From Haloferax marinum (GTDB lineage: Archaea; Halobacteriota; Halobacteria; Halobacteriales; Haloferacaceae), in the NCBI RefSeq assembly GCF_009674625.1, contig NZ_WKJQ01000003.1:124001-188000 (forward strand): a stretch of DNA of 64,000 nt. Reading direction: 5' to 3'. A model generated the notes under the pieces. It did not search any database. It was not told the DNA's origin and was given only the letters and a program-made list of their open reading frames with translations. How positions within the stretch are numbered: position 1 is the first letter of the stretch; each line of letters starts with the position of its first letter. The position numbers and the translations under genes are program-made. Below, piece by piece: positions 1-9,375 of the stretch.

Positions 1-1173
1 CAAGATATTGCCCGAAGCGATATCGCGATGGGTTCGACGACGACAGAGACGTTCCATTCTAGAACTGGCTCACCGAACACGGATACAGTGGTATCGCGTA
101 CGCGCTCCGCGAGCATCACGACCTGACGCCAATCAGTTCTTCGTCGACGTCGTCGGTCTCGAAGACAGGAAATCTGAGGAGTGGGAGTGGAACGTCGACC
201 ACGACGCGACTGTGAACGCGCTCGAAGCGTATCTCACGTCGATAGAGGCTCGTGGTGGACGGGCAGAGAGTACCGTCGAAACCCACCGGACGAGGTTAGC
301 GAAGTGGGTTCGGACGTATCGGGAACTGCATGGGACGGACGCGTTGCTTGAACCACTGTCCGAGTTAGGCCAACAACCGCGTGAGATAGAACTCTGTCTC
401 GCCGCCCTCGACGTGTTCGACGAGGAAATATCGGCCGATCGGTCGAAGCTCGAGTACCTGCACGTCGCCAGAGGTGGTACGCGTTCGTGAAGCGCCGAAA
501 GTACGTGAAGTACAACCCACTCTCAGAGGCGGTGAGGAGTTCGGTTGGGAAGCCAGCGAACCAGACCCACAGACATTGTCGGCGTCGCAAGTCCGTCGAA
601 TCTACAGCGAGGTGGACTCACCTGAATCGGAGTTACTGGTTGTTGCGCTCGCTGGGTGGGGGTTACGGCCTTCTGAGGTTGCTGCGTTGCACGTCGACCA
701 GGTGGTCTTGAATGCTAAAGATCCACATCTGTCGTTCGGTGATGGGGAGCGGAAGAACCGCCTGGGTGAGGTGACACTGTTGTATGGCGTGGACGTCGTC
801 GCTGACAGGATTGATGCGCTTTCTGACCGTGGAGACGTGGAACGGGTATCTGTTCTCGTCTCGCTCGTCTTCGACTGGCCACGTGTCAGTTAGTACGATA
901 CGTCGTCGGTTCAAACAGCTTGCTGCCAATGCTGGCGTGGTTGTCGATGGGGATACACCCACGCCGAAGATGGGACGACGATTCTGGTACTCAGCGTATC
1001 AGGAAGCTGTTGGAGAGGTTCTTGAGGGACTGGAGGGAGTTGCTGAAGATCAGGTGAGTTCGTCGACAGAGGTCGTGTTACGGAACTATCTGTCGAGGGA
1101 ACAAGAGCGGAAGGCAAGGCGTAGACGGTTGTACGAGAAGTTTGAAGCTGCTTTCGATGGTGCTCTGGGATAA
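1..1173 (+). pseudogene. Degraded tyrosine recombinase / integrase
   Basis: A haloarchaeal phage-type integrase can be followed through all three forward frames. The N-terminal part (NWLTEHGYSGIAYALREHHDL) lies in frame 3 and is broken by a TAG at 60-62. The core-binding part (residues like TVETHRTRLAKWVRTYRE) is in frame 2 up to about 470. A short piece (RRKYVKYNPLSEAVRS) is in frame 1, the catalytic-Arg region GWGLRPSEVAALH is in frame 3 (about 536-830), and the C-terminal part is in frame 1 to 1173, with GRRFWYSAYQEAV and a terminal RNYLS that could hold the nucleophilic Tyr. At least four frameshifts and one stop make it inactive. It may begin before the window. It marks an old integration event next to the AT-rich genes that follow. 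Confidence 0.8.
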
Positions 1174-1247
1174 TCGGATCCACAATGATTTAATTTGTTG
1201 GTCCGCATCCAATTGCATCCCAGACCAATAATAACGAAATCTTCCAA

Positions 1248-1253
1248 TTTATA
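1248..1253 (+). promoter_or_regulatory. TATA box of the pentapeptide-repeat gene
   Basis: TTTATA lies about 27 bases before the ATG at 1277. This is the spacing expected for a leaderless haloarchaeal transcript, and it supports that start. Confidence 0.5.
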
Positions 1254-1276
1254 GACGGTAATTCCTCTTAGCTCGT

Positions 1277-3340
1277 ATGGAACTGTTTAGGTGTCTAACC
1301 TCCTCAAACCAACGGACTACTGTAGAAAGCTACTTTAGGACAAATGTGAAACTTGTCACGTACCTAGTCACTATGTCTGGTTGTGAATTTTTTGATTCTA
1401 ACGAATGGTATGAACTCGCATGGAAGCAAGTGAAAGGATGGAGTGCTTCAAAAGCGGCTTCCGAAATTGAGGACTCCAAGATATCTAATGAATATTGTGT
1501 CGGGGCGAATCAGTCAAAAGAGCCATTGACAGTCCAGACAATCATTAACACACATCCTTCGTTGTCAAAGCGTCTTATTGTTGACTCGTGGTGTGAGGCT
1601 CATGAAGTTCCAGATTATTGCCCCCGTGAATCAAAAGCCGATGGCCTTTGTGAACTTCACCATCCATCTGACACTCAGACTAGGGAGATGTTTTCAGGAC
1701 TAGAAAAGCAAGATCCTGATCACCGAGTATTTACAGGCGTTAGTATACCACACTTGAATTTTGCTTCCAAAATCGTTTCTGGACCAACGAATCAACCTAT
1801 CCACTTCTGTTTTGCTAAGTTTGGACGCCTCAACCTCTCGAAGTCTAAAATACACCCACAGCTTGATTTCAGATTCTGCCAGGTCGAAGACACGTTCATA
1901 ACGACTGGTGCAGACCTATCTGGGCGCCTACTTCTTAGCCACGGCCATGTTCACGGATACACTAATTTGGATCACACGAATTTCCAGGGTGGCGTCAATT
2001 TTCGTAATACTAAGTTCACAGGGAAAGTTTCTGCCAATTATTTTTCTTCGATTCGAGGTTTTGAGTGCGTCAACGCCACATTCAGTTCAGAGATCAGCAT
2101 CCGCGACTGTGAATTTAACAACGGGGCAACGTTCCAAGATTCGGATTTTAATGGGGTAGCTACCTTCGAATACTGCACTTTCGATGGTGGTGCGAGATTT
2201 AAACGCGTAACCTTTGATAAAAAAGCCATTTTTAGTGGTACTACGCTCAACCGGGGAGGGACTTTCGAAGGAGCAGATTTTAACTCTGAGCTTGAATTCA
2301 AATATTCGACATTCGCAGAGGGAGGCCGTCTTTCAAATATTACTGTAGCCAATCAGTGCACATTTAAAGGAACACGTTGGATGAGGGGAGGTACATTTGC
2401 AAATTCTCATTTTGGTTGTAAGGCAGAGTTCAATGACGTTATTTTTGACCAGACTGTCAATTTTACTGATACTGAGTTTAAGAGCGCCTATTTCAAGAGG
2501 GCAGGATTCAAACGAATTTCTAGATTTAACAATACTAACTTCCATGATGTGACATTTAAGGGAGCGTCATTCTCTGATGCACGTTTTATTAACACAATAG
2601 CCGAGGAAGTCATCGATTGTTCTGATACAACACTCCAAGCGGGGCGCTTTACAGATTCATCAAGTTGTTCAGTGTACTATAATTTCTCTGAAGCTACTCT
2701 TGGCGACGTCAAACTTGGGTTTGAATCTTCTCCGTTTACTCACTGTAAATTCTCACAGACTCGATTTAACGGATTTCAGTTTTCCATCAACGAACATATC
2801 TCTGCACTCCGTGATACGTGGGAGTTACACGACACCTCTGGATCACCATTTTCGGAAGATTGCTACGAGACAGTTGAGAATACATACTTAAAAGCAAAGA
2901 ATGGTGCTCTAAATCTGGGGGAGAACAAACCAGCATCGGAATTTTTCCGGCAAGAAATGAAATTCCGACGGAAGTCACACTTCAAAGGGATATTTTCCAG
3001 TCGTGGAGTCAACAGGTTACGAGCGTTCTCGCGTTGGGTGATGAACTGGGGATATAACATCTCCTGTGGCTACGGAGAACGGCCGTTGTGGACAGTCTCT
3101 CTTTCAGGTGTGACAATCTTATTCTTCGCAATGTTTTTCAAGTTAGTTGGGGTTCGAATGCCAACACACCGAGACTATCTCTTAGTGAGCGTACAGTCAT
3201 TTGTCGCGTTCATCATTGGTGACCTCCCTACAAGCGATAAGGCTTTACTTCGACCCATTGCGAGTGCAGAAGCACTTCTGGGCGCATTTGCAATTGGACT
3301 ATTCATTTTCGCTTTGACCAGGTCGATCTCGAGAAATTAA
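1277..3340 (+). CDS. Pentapeptide-repeat protein with C-terminal channel-like membrane domain
   Basis: 687 residues. Roughly residues 150-520 are pentapeptide-like repeats with Phe every five residues (FQDSDF, FEYCTF, FKRVTF, FEGADF), which predicts a right-handed quadrilateral beta-helix. The C-terminus has a hydrophobic helix (VSLSGVTILFFAMFF), a re-entrant-like stretch SVQSFVAFIIGDLP and a last helix (LLGAFAIGLFIFALTRS). That order resembles a two-TM K+ channel pore module, but the selectivity filter is degenerate (no GYGD). The gene is clearly AT-richer than the rest of the window and follows a dead integrase, so horizontal transfer is likely. It is convergent with the next gene, 25 nt apart. 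Membrane location is inferred. A role as a gated membrane effector in defence is speculation from architecture. Confidence 0.75.
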   Translation: MELFRCLTSSNQRTTVESYFRTNVKLVTYLVTMSGCEFFDSNEWYELAWKQVKGWSASKAASEIEDSKISNEYCVGANQSKEPLTVQTIINTHPSLSKRLIVDSWCEAHEVPDYCPRESKADGLCELHHPSDTQTREMFSGLEKQDPDHRVFTGVSIPHLNFASKIVSGPTNQPIHFCFAKFGRLNLSKSKIHPQLDFRFCQVEDTFITTGADLSGRLLLSHGHVHGYTNLDHTNFQGGVNFRNTKFTGKVSANYFSSIRGFECVNATFSSEISIRDCEFNNGATFQDSDFNGVATFEYCTFDGGARFKRVTFDKKAIFSGTTLNRGGTFEGADFNSELEFKYSTFAEGGRLSNITVANQCTFKGTRWMRGGTFANSHFGCKAEFNDVIFDQTVNFTDTEFKSAYFKRAGFKRISRFNNTNFHDVTFKGASFSDARFINTIAEEVIDCSDTTLQAGRFTDSSSCSVYYNFSEATLGDVKLGFESSPFTHCKFSQTRFNGFQFSINEHISALRDTWELHDTSGSPFSEDCYETVENTYLKAKNGALNLGENKPASEFFRQEMKFRRKSHFKGIFSSRGVNRLRAFSRWVMNWGYNISCGYGERPLWTVSLSGVTILFFAMFFKLVGVRMPTHRDYLLVSVQSFVAFIIGDLPTSDKALLRPIASAEALLGAFAIGLFIFALTRSISRN

Positions 3341-3365
3341 GAACTACTTTTTGTCCCCTGAATAT

Positions 3366-4265
3366 TCATCTTGAAAATACATTAAGCAAAGCATTGGTGA
3401 CGACTTCTGGAAATTCTGCACGAATCCATTTTGGTTGCTCAATGTGGATCCCACCATTCCGACTCAACCAATTGACGAGATTTTCCTGGCTCATTCCATT
3501 CAACGAATCCGTCTCCTGATATAGCTCAACTTCGGTGTCGAGATTATGTTCGGAAACGCACTCTTCAATCGCTGTTTTGACCTGTCTTTTTATGTGGTCA
3601 TCTGCTAACCCACCAACCGAGATGCTATTGTAGATATGCCCGTGTAAGGAAACCACATACCTGTAGTCTTGTTGTTGGACTGCACTTAGTTCAGGGAACG
3701 AACGGGGATCGATATCGTTGGTCGAAATATGCCACCGCGGAAACGCACTTCCAAATCCGTATGTGATCCAAGTGTCAAAGCCTGACTTGTCAATAAATAC
3801 TTCCGCCTGTTTTGATGTCCCCTTCTCAATTACACCCCCATGAGGTGCAGTAATTAATATCTCATTTCTATCCTCTTTATTAATATGGCACTGCTCGATG
3901 AACTCTTCACATTCTGCGGCTTTTTCAGGAGTTTGTATCTGTGGATGTGGTCCAAGACACTCAATTTCTGCGTTTGAATACGTGGTGGCCTTATTTCCAC
4001 AATACCGCTTAAGATTCCGGTGATGATTTGGCGGTATCCAAAGGATTTTACTGGACTCACTCACTTCACGCACTCCAGCAAGGGTAAACATTGACTGGTC
4101 AGTGCGGAGAGTCTCAGTCGCTGTAGGGTGATCTTTGATAAGCCGAACACGTATTTGTTCACCAATTTCTGCTGGCAGACAGTCGAAGAGTTCTGGAGAA
4201 ACGTACACAAACTTCGACTTTTTTTTGTTTGTAAGTAAGCGGAACTCCACAAGCGGATTATCCAT
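3366..4265 (-). CDS. Poly-gamma-glutamate hydrolase-like zinc peptidase (YjqB / PF05908-type)
   Basis: 299 residues from the ATG at 4265. An earlier TTG at 4283 is possible, but a TATA-like element on the minus strand (4291-4297) sits about 29 bases before 4265. Family-typical motifs appear in order: APHGGVIEKGTSKQA, WHISTNDID, VVSLHGH, SVGGL, and near the end LVNWLSRNGGIHIEQPKWIR. These match the phage/Bacillus poly-gamma-glutamate hydrolase family, zinc enzymes with a carboxypeptidase-like fold; the His and Glu of PHGG..E and HGH are the likely metal or catalytic residues. The first 120 residues are extra. The gene is AT-rich like its convergent neighbour. The family often occurs in phages that attack capsulated hosts; the substrate here is unknown. 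Confidence 0.72.
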   Translation of the reverse strand: MDNPLVEFRLLTNKKKSKFVYVSPELFDCLPAEIGEQIRVRLIKDHPTATETLRTDQSMFTLAGVREVSESSKILWIPPNHHRNLKRYCGNKATTYSNAEIECLGPHPQIQTPEKAAECEEFIEQCHINKEDRNEILITAPHGGVIEKGTSKQAEVFIDKSGFDTWITYGFGSAFPRWHISTNDIDPRSFPELSAVQQQDYRYVVSLHGHIYNSISVGGLADDHIKRQVKTAIEECVSEHNLDTEVELYQETDSLNGMSQENLVNWLSRNGGIHIEQPKWIRAEFPEVVTNALLNVFSR

Positions 4266-4645
4266 TAGAATACTGTTACACAAGGACCCAATTAAACAGC
4301 ATCGGAGACTCTATTACAAACATCTTGGAAGCAACTGCTATCGGAATACAGGCTCAATATACGGGTCTGTGTTTGCGATAAACTGAGTTCCTATGAAAGG
4401 AGTGAACGATCCTTGTATTTGACTCAGAAGCTCACCGTTGAGTCCACAGGCTACACCACTTTTCCACCTAACCGAGGGTATCCGGACAAACCCATCCATC
4501 GAATTGCGGAAGCATAGAAACAAACACTCTGTCGACCAACGACACGACGTCCTCGGCCACCGAATGATTGCCTGTCCGACGAAGGGTTCCACGACGCAAC
4601 AAGCCGGACGGCACTCCACGAGTCGGTCGTGGGTCCCTCAGTGGG
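4266..4645. other. Intergenic region at the edge of the AT-rich island
   Basis: No gene is supported. Base composition changes from AT-rich on the left to typical high GC by about 4450, so this marks the right border of the acquired segment. No clear att-type direct repeat was found. Confidence 0.4.
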
Positions 4646-5143
4646 TCAGCGGACGTGAATCGCTCCAGCCATACCCTGCGCTCGGTGTGGTGAACAGTAG
4701 TATCTGTAGGTCCCTTCGACGGTGAATTCGTACTCGTAGACGTAACCGGTGTCTTCGATCGTACCGTGGCCCCGCCACTCGCTATTCTCAGGGCGTTCGT
4801 CGACGACGACGTTGTGGCCTCCGTCACGCCAGACCCACTTGACGGTCGTTCCGGGTACGACGGCAACATCGAACGGTCGAAACACGGTTCCGGGACCGAC
4901 GTCGACCGTGACGATGCCGGACTGCGGCGTCGCTGTCCGTGTGGCCGTCGTAGACTCAACTGGGGCTTCAGTCGTCTCACTCTCTGGAGTCGGAGGCGGA
5001 GTTCTGGCCGGCGTCGTCTCTTCGCTCCCAGTCGCATCTTCTCCGAGACAACCGGTGAGAGAGACTATCACAGCGGAGGTGAGAAACATTCGTCTGTTCA
5101 TGGCCCCACTATTCATCGCCGCGAGAATATCCTGATAGTCCAC
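4646..5143 (-). CDS. Halocyanin (type 1 copper protein, Tat lipoprotein)
   Basis: 165 residues. An NRRMFLTS Tat motif precedes a lipobox (LTGC), then a Thr/Pro/Glu-rich linker and a plastocyanin-like domain. Copper ligands are visible: His in DGGHNVVV, then Cys, His and Met in YYCSPHRAQGM. It is a membrane-anchored blue-copper electron carrier facing the outside. A TATA-like element (minus strand, 5176-5183) lies about 36 bases before the ATG at 5143, favouring that start. An ATG at 5101 (MNRRMFL) would give a conventional signal peptide. Confidence 0.9.
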   Translation of the reverse strand: MDYQDILAAMNSGAMNRRMFLTSAVIVSLTGCLGEDATGSEETTPARTPPPTPESETTEAPVESTTATRTATPQSGIVTVDVGPGTVFRPFDVAVVPGTTVKWVWRDGGHNVVVDERPENSEWRGHGTIEDTGYVYEYEFTVEGTYRYYCSPHRAQGMAGAIHVR

Positions 5144-5379
5144 AGAGGTTAGTGTGAGAGTCGGTTGCAGCGTCGTATAAATGTACGTTCACCGCGCCGA
5201 TGCGTTTCCGGGGCATGCGGCTGCTGCTCTCGGCGTTTACGATTGGAGTGCGGAAAGACTCATCCGCGTGGTCAGTACGTTTGGAGAGTCGATTGGTGGA
5301 CGACACCACTCGGTGTGCTCCCCCTGAATCACTGCGATAGACCGCTACGTTCATCATTTCTTGTCATCAAACAGCGTCA

Positions 5380-6045
5380 ATGGTACTACGACGACGCTCA
5401 CTTCTCGCGCTGGCCGCCGCAGGAGTGGGTGGAGCCCTCGCTGGTTGTACGGCGAGTCAGGGGTCCACAGAAAGTGAGGTGCCCACCGAAAACAAGGCAT
5501 CTGAACCCACCGAGTCAACTCACACGAACGGACAGACGATGGCGACGTTGCGAACGACGAAAGGTGACATCGTAGTTGAGCTCTACGGTGACCGCGCCCC
5601 TCGAACGGTCGAGAACTTTATCGGCCTCGCTACTGGTTCGAAAACGTGGGTCGACCCCCAAACCGGTGAGTCTGTCGACGGCGAACCGCTCTACGAGGAT
5701 ATCCTCTTTCACCGTGTCATCGACGACTTCATGATCCAGACCGGTGACCCAACCGGAACCGGCCGTGGCGGCCCAGGTTACCAATTCGACGACGAATTCC
5801 ACGAGGAGCTTCGACACGACGGCCCCGGTGTGGTTTCGATGGCCAACGCCGGTCCCGATACGAACGGCTCGCAGTTCTTTATCACGCTCGACGCACAGCC
5901 GCATCTCGACGGCCGACACGCGGTCTTCGGACAAGTCATCGAAGGGATGGCTGTCGTCGAAGCGATTGGAGCGGTCGAAACCGACGGCAACGACCGGCCG
6001 GTCAACGACATGATTTTGGAGTCTGTGACAATCGAGACTGCGTGA
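5380..6045 (+). CDS. Cyclophilin-type peptidyl-prolyl isomerase, Tat lipoprotein form
   Basis: 221 residues. The N-terminus is a Tat lipoprotein signal (LRRRSLLALAAAGVGG, then LAGC) plus a Ser/Thr/Glu-rich linker. From residue about 51 a complete cyclophilin follows (MATLRTTKGDIVVELYGDRAP, FHRVIDDFMIQTGDP, GVVSMANAGPDTNGSQFFIT, HLDGRHAVFGQV). The catalytic Arg in FHRV and the QTGDP and GSQFF core are intact. It should accelerate proline isomerisation of exported proteins at the outer membrane face. The internal Met at residue 51 is where ordinary cytoplasmic haloarchaeal cyclophilins begin, so the protein looks like a fusion of an export signal to a cytosolic-type enzyme. Confidence 0.9.
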   Translation: MVLRRRSLLALAAAGVGGALAGCTASQGSTESEVPTENKASEPTESTHTNGQTMATLRTTKGDIVVELYGDRAPRTVENFIGLATGSKTWVDPQTGESVDGEPLYEDILFHRVIDDFMIQTGDPTGTGRGGPGYQFDDEFHEELRHDGPGVVSMANAGPDTNGSQFFITLDAQPHLDGRHAVFGQVIEGMAVVEAIGAVETDGNDRPVNDMILESVTIETA

Positions 6046-6206
6046 AGCTCCTTGGGAGTTAGCTCGGACGAACCCCTCGACGGGCATAATCGGCAGAAAA
6101 TGGAATTTAATCGGGAGAGAACTCGGGTTACTCCACCGAAATCCACAGTCACAGTTTCAACCCTTGATTAACCGTTGCGAACAAACCTGGCACAGAAGCA
6201 CCAACG

Positions 6207-6533
6207 ATGAAACTCCAGAAAATCACCGCAATCGCCTTCGTAGTATTGATCGCTATGGCGGGTGTGACCGTCGCTTCGCCTGGGAACCCCCCGTCCGACC
6301 CTGTGACTGATGGTCCGGATAGCGAGATGAGCAACGAGGTCCCCGATAACCAGGTGGCCGGTGAGGGCTCCCCCGAACAAGTCCCCGACCACGTTTCCCA
6401 GATTCACGACCTGATTCGACAATTCCTCGACGGAGAGCTCGATGGGTCGCTTGGTGGTGCTGTCAGTGGTGTCACCACTAGTGATGATGCGGCCGCAGAG
6501 AATGCCCCGGACGCGACTGGTCAATCAGCATGA
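6207..6533 (+). CDS. Small secreted protein, unknown function
   Basis: 108 residues. A Sec-type signal peptide (MKLQKITAIAFVVLIAMAG...VAS) is followed by a low-complexity Pro/Asp/Glu segment and one predicted amphipathic helix (VSQIHDLIRQFLDGEL). No enzyme motif is seen. Its stop codon overlaps the next start (ATGA, 6530-6533), so the two are probably co-translated. Confidence 0.65.
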   Translation: MKLQKITAIAFVVLIAMAGVTVASPGNPPSDPVTDGPDSEMSNEVPDNQVAGEGSPEQVPDHVSQIHDLIRQFLDGELDGSLGGAVSGVTTSDDAAAENAPDATGQSA

Positions 6534-6937
6534 TAGAACCGATGTCCGTTGGAAAACCGTTGTTCACGGGAGGATTCGACCCGCTCGAAGGGGTCATTGT
6601 GTTCGCAGTCAGTCTACTCATCGGTGGGGCTGCGATTCACATCGCTGCGAAGCACGTCGTTTACCGCGAAAAACCGGGGGGACTCTCATACGAACACGCT
6701 GTGGTGACGGCGCTCTTCGGAGCGGTTGCGTGGGCACTACTTGCCTGGATTCCACTGATTGGCTCACTGCTGGCGCTCGTCGGATGGGTCGGCGTGATTA
6801 GATGGCGTTACCCCGGTGGATGGAAGAAAGCAGGTGTCACCGGCGCGGCAGCGTGGGCAGCCGCCGTAGTCGTCTTGGCCGCCCTCGAACTGCTCGGTAT
6901 CGGAGCGGTGTCGGCAGTCGGTGTCCCTGGGACGTGA
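6530..6937 (+). CDS. Small integral membrane protein
   Basis: 135 residues with about four transmembrane segments (VIVFAVSLLIGGAAIHIA; VVTALFGAVAWALLAWIPLIG; LLALVGWVGVI; AAWAAAVVVLAALELLGIG). A basic loop (RWRYPGGWKKAG) lies between the third and fourth. It overlaps the upstream small secreted protein by 4 nt. Its 3' end runs against a rhomboid remnant on the other strand. Function unknown. Confidence 0.7.
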   Translation: MIEPMSVGKPLFTGGFDPLEGVIVFAVSLLIGGAAIHIAAKHVVYREKPGGLSYEHAVVTALFGAVAWALLAWIPLIGSLLALVGWVGVIRWRYPGGWKKAGVTGAAAWAAAVVVLAALELLGIGAVSAVGVPGT

Positions 6938-7302
6938 GCGGTCTCATTCGAGTTCGACGTCGACATCGCAACCAGCCCGCCGGCCACGACGAGCACCACT
7001 CCATTGCTGAGGAGGTGTCCAGGACCGATGTGTGCATACACGCTCGTGACAAGCGGCCATGGGTGAGCGCTCAACGGCGCGGTGAGAACAGACAGATTGC
7101 GACCGAAACCTGCGAACACAGACACCCACGTTGCCACCAAGACACTGACCATCAAAACGAGTGTCTGCACGACAGGGTTCCGTACAATCGCCCCCACAAG
7201 TGTTTCGTCCGCCCCCAGTGGGGTTTGTTCACGACGGAACTGTACTCGTCTGCCATCAGAGAGAGTACTGCCTAGATTTGGATAAGTGTAGCTCAGGCAC
7301 AC
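6938..7302 (-). pseudogene. N-terminal remnant of a rhomboid-family intramembrane protease
   Basis: The reading frame begins at 7302 and shows TM1 (VVQTLVLMVSVLVATWVSVFAGF), the L1 loop (PWPLVTSVYAHIGPGHLLSN) and TM2 (GVVLVVAGGLVA). HxxxxHLLSN is the conserved rhomboid TM2 motif. After about residue 115 the frame becomes non-homologous and continues antisense to the neighbouring membrane gene to 6808. The GxSx serine and the TM6 histidine are absent, so it cannot be a protease. Confidence 0.6.
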
Positions 7303-7433
7303 CGCAATCTCCTACTTTCATCCCGAACCGTCGACTACATCCGGCGGTCGGTGTCGTTGCCAAACGAACGCTGCATCATGTAGTTTGAAAAGCAAAGCTG
7401 ATTGGTGGTCAACTCGCGTACTGCGAAACTGTC

Positions 7434-7898
7434 GTGACCACTGATTTCGACGACTTTGACCACGAGTCACACATGAGAGTCGCCTTCGAATTGGCTCGGG
7501 AGGCAGCCGCCCGCGGCGACGAACCATTCGGTTCCGTCCTCGTTCTCGACGACACGATCGTCATGTCTGAGTCGAACCGAATCGAGACTGAGACAGATAT
7601 TCGGTACCATCCCGAGCTCCACCTTGCGTATCGTGCGTGTCGAGAGTACGATTCGAAAACACGCGCAGAGATGGTGATGTACACGAGTACAGAACCGTGT
7701 CCGATGTGCTCGGGCGGAATGCTGACTGCAGGATTCAACAGCGTCGTCTACAGCGTCAGCAGTGACGAGATTGCCCGTATTACGGGGAGAGAATTGAGCG
7801 TCAACTCTACGGACGTTCTGGGCGGCGTCACCGACGTTGTCGGCCCTCTCTTGAACGATGAGGGGAGGCAGGTTCACGAGGAGTACGGGTGGGCGTGA
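7434..7898 (+). CDS. Nucleoside / nucleotide deaminase (CDA superfamily)
   Basis: 154 residues from a GTG start. Zinc and catalytic motifs are HPE (in RYHPELHLAYRAC) and PCPMC (TEPCPMCSGGML), so the catalytic Glu and the three zinc ligands are present. It resembles guanine deaminase and tRNA-adenosine-deaminase-like members more than free cytidine deaminases, since HPE replaces the usual HAE. It should catalyse hydrolytic deamination of a purine or pyrimidine base. The exact substrate cannot be read from sequence. Confidence 0.85.
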   Translation: MTTDFDDFDHESHMRVAFELAREAAARGDEPFGSVLVLDDTIVMSESNRIETETDIRYHPELHLAYRACREYDSKTRAEMVMYTSTEPCPMCSGGMLTAGFNSVVYSVSSDEIARITGRELSVNSTDVLGGVTDVVGPLLNDEGRQVHEEYGWA

Positions 7899-8160
7899 TA
7901 TTTCCTTCTGAGTCAGCGTCCGGGTGTCAATTCGGACCGACGTGCTTCATTAGCAGGTATTGAATCACCGTGGTGACTCGCCTGAGAGGAGAACTGCGTT
8001 CTCTTGGAATGAGGTACTGAACATGCAAATCGTTGTTCTTGGTCGAGCAGGTCCTCAAATTCTCCTCATCGCTGCTTCGAACATTTTTGTGTCACAAGTA
8101 CACATTGTACTCCCATGACACTCGTCCTGACCGACTCGGCCACCTCTTCATGGGGTTGTG

Positions 8161-9306
8161 ATGACTGAGACGCCCGATGTTGTGGCGTCGTTAGAATCCA
8201 CGGCACACAGGCTCGACGAGACACGTGCTGAAGTCGAAGCGTTCGGCAAAGAGGATCTCCAAACACTCGCTGACGCGCTCGAAGATGTCGACCGAATTCT
8301 CGGCCAGTACGAATCACGCGCGACCGACCGAGATGACCTCGAAGGGTACATCGAATTCCGAGACACACTCTCCAACACGCTCGACGAAATCCCTGTAGAC
8401 GTCCCTCACAGTGAGGCATTCATCGAAGCCAACGAGGCCCTCACCACAGGCATCACATCTACGCTGTCTGCGAGTGATTTCGAACACGCTCGCACGATAC
8501 TCGAACCTGCTCGTGAGAGCGCGTTGCTACTCGAGTCCTGGCAGAGTACACGCAAGGAGTACCGGACCGCACGGCGCGCTGTCGAGCAACGAAAATCCGA
8601 AATCGATGACCGAATCGACGAACTCCAAGATATCGTCACACTAGGTGAAGCAGACCTCGACGCCCCAACGGATACACTCGCAGACCCCATCGAAGCGTAC
8701 AACGAAGCAGTAACGACGGCGTTTCACCAGTATCTCGACCAGACACCCGCTTGTGAGGTGCTCGGTCAGTTGGAGGCTACACGGTATTATCCACTCGTCG
8801 AGTTACCAACGCCACCCCAGCGCTTGCAGTCGTACCTCGAGACTGTCGACGTCGGGTCCGAATCAATCTCGAGACTTGTCGAGCTCGCAGAGTTTTCGCG
8901 GTCGAAACTCGACCACTATGTCGACGACTCAGAGGCGTTTTCGTCGGTTGTCGGGACAAATCGGACGTATCTCTCGCAGTTGGCTGAGGAGGCAGAAGCG
9001 CTCACAGTACCGTGGCCTCCTGAGCCCGCTCGAGAAGTCAAATGGCGAGCCCGAGAACTGGTTGCCGTAGTCGGTCGCTTCGCAGATGAAGCCACGGTGG
9101 TGCACGCCCGCAAACTGTACAGATTTGCTTCGAACGATCAAGATGAGTTCGACCGTCTACGGGCGACTGCTGTCGCCCGCCAACGACTCACTGAAGAACA
9201 GCGAACGCGACTCAAAAGCGGTGCAATCGAGGCTGAGATCGAACAGTTACGGACGGACGCTCGCGAACTGCAAGCGAGTTTAGAGCAACACGAACCACGC
9301 CACTGA
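8161..9306 (+). CDS. Haloarchaeal coiled-coil protein (DUF7118-like)
   Basis: 381 residues from the ATG at 8161; a GTG at 8158 is in frame immediately before. It is almost wholly alpha-helical, with coiled-coil stretches near residues 20-60, 120-165 and 330-375 (for example RLKSGAIEAEIEQLRTDAR). There is no signal peptide, membrane segment or catalytic motif. From memory it matches the conserved haloarchaeal DUF7118 family. A 17-codon ORF at 8115-8168 overlaps its start and could be a leader peptide, but that is weak. Confidence 0.65.
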   Translation: MTETPDVVASLESTAHRLDETRAEVEAFGKEDLQTLADALEDVDRILGQYESRATDRDDLEGYIEFRDTLSNTLDEIPVDVPHSEAFIEANEALTTGITSTLSASDFEHARTILEPARESALLLESWQSTRKEYRTARRAVEQRKSEIDDRIDELQDIVTLGEADLDAPTDTLADPIEAYNEAVTTAFHQYLDQTPACEVLGQLEATRYYPLVELPTPPQRLQSYLETVDVGSESISRLVELAEFSRSKLDHYVDDSEAFSSVVGTNRTYLSQLAEEAEALTVPWPPEPAREVKWRARELVAVVGRFADEATVVHARKLYRFASNDQDEFDRLRATAVARQRLTEEQRTRLKSGAIEAEIEQLRTDARELQASLEQHEPRH

Positions 9307-9375
9307 CCGTTCGGGTGTGGGTTGCAGAAGGTTCGAAGTAACGCTCAACCCACTGCACTACACAGAGAACACTGT

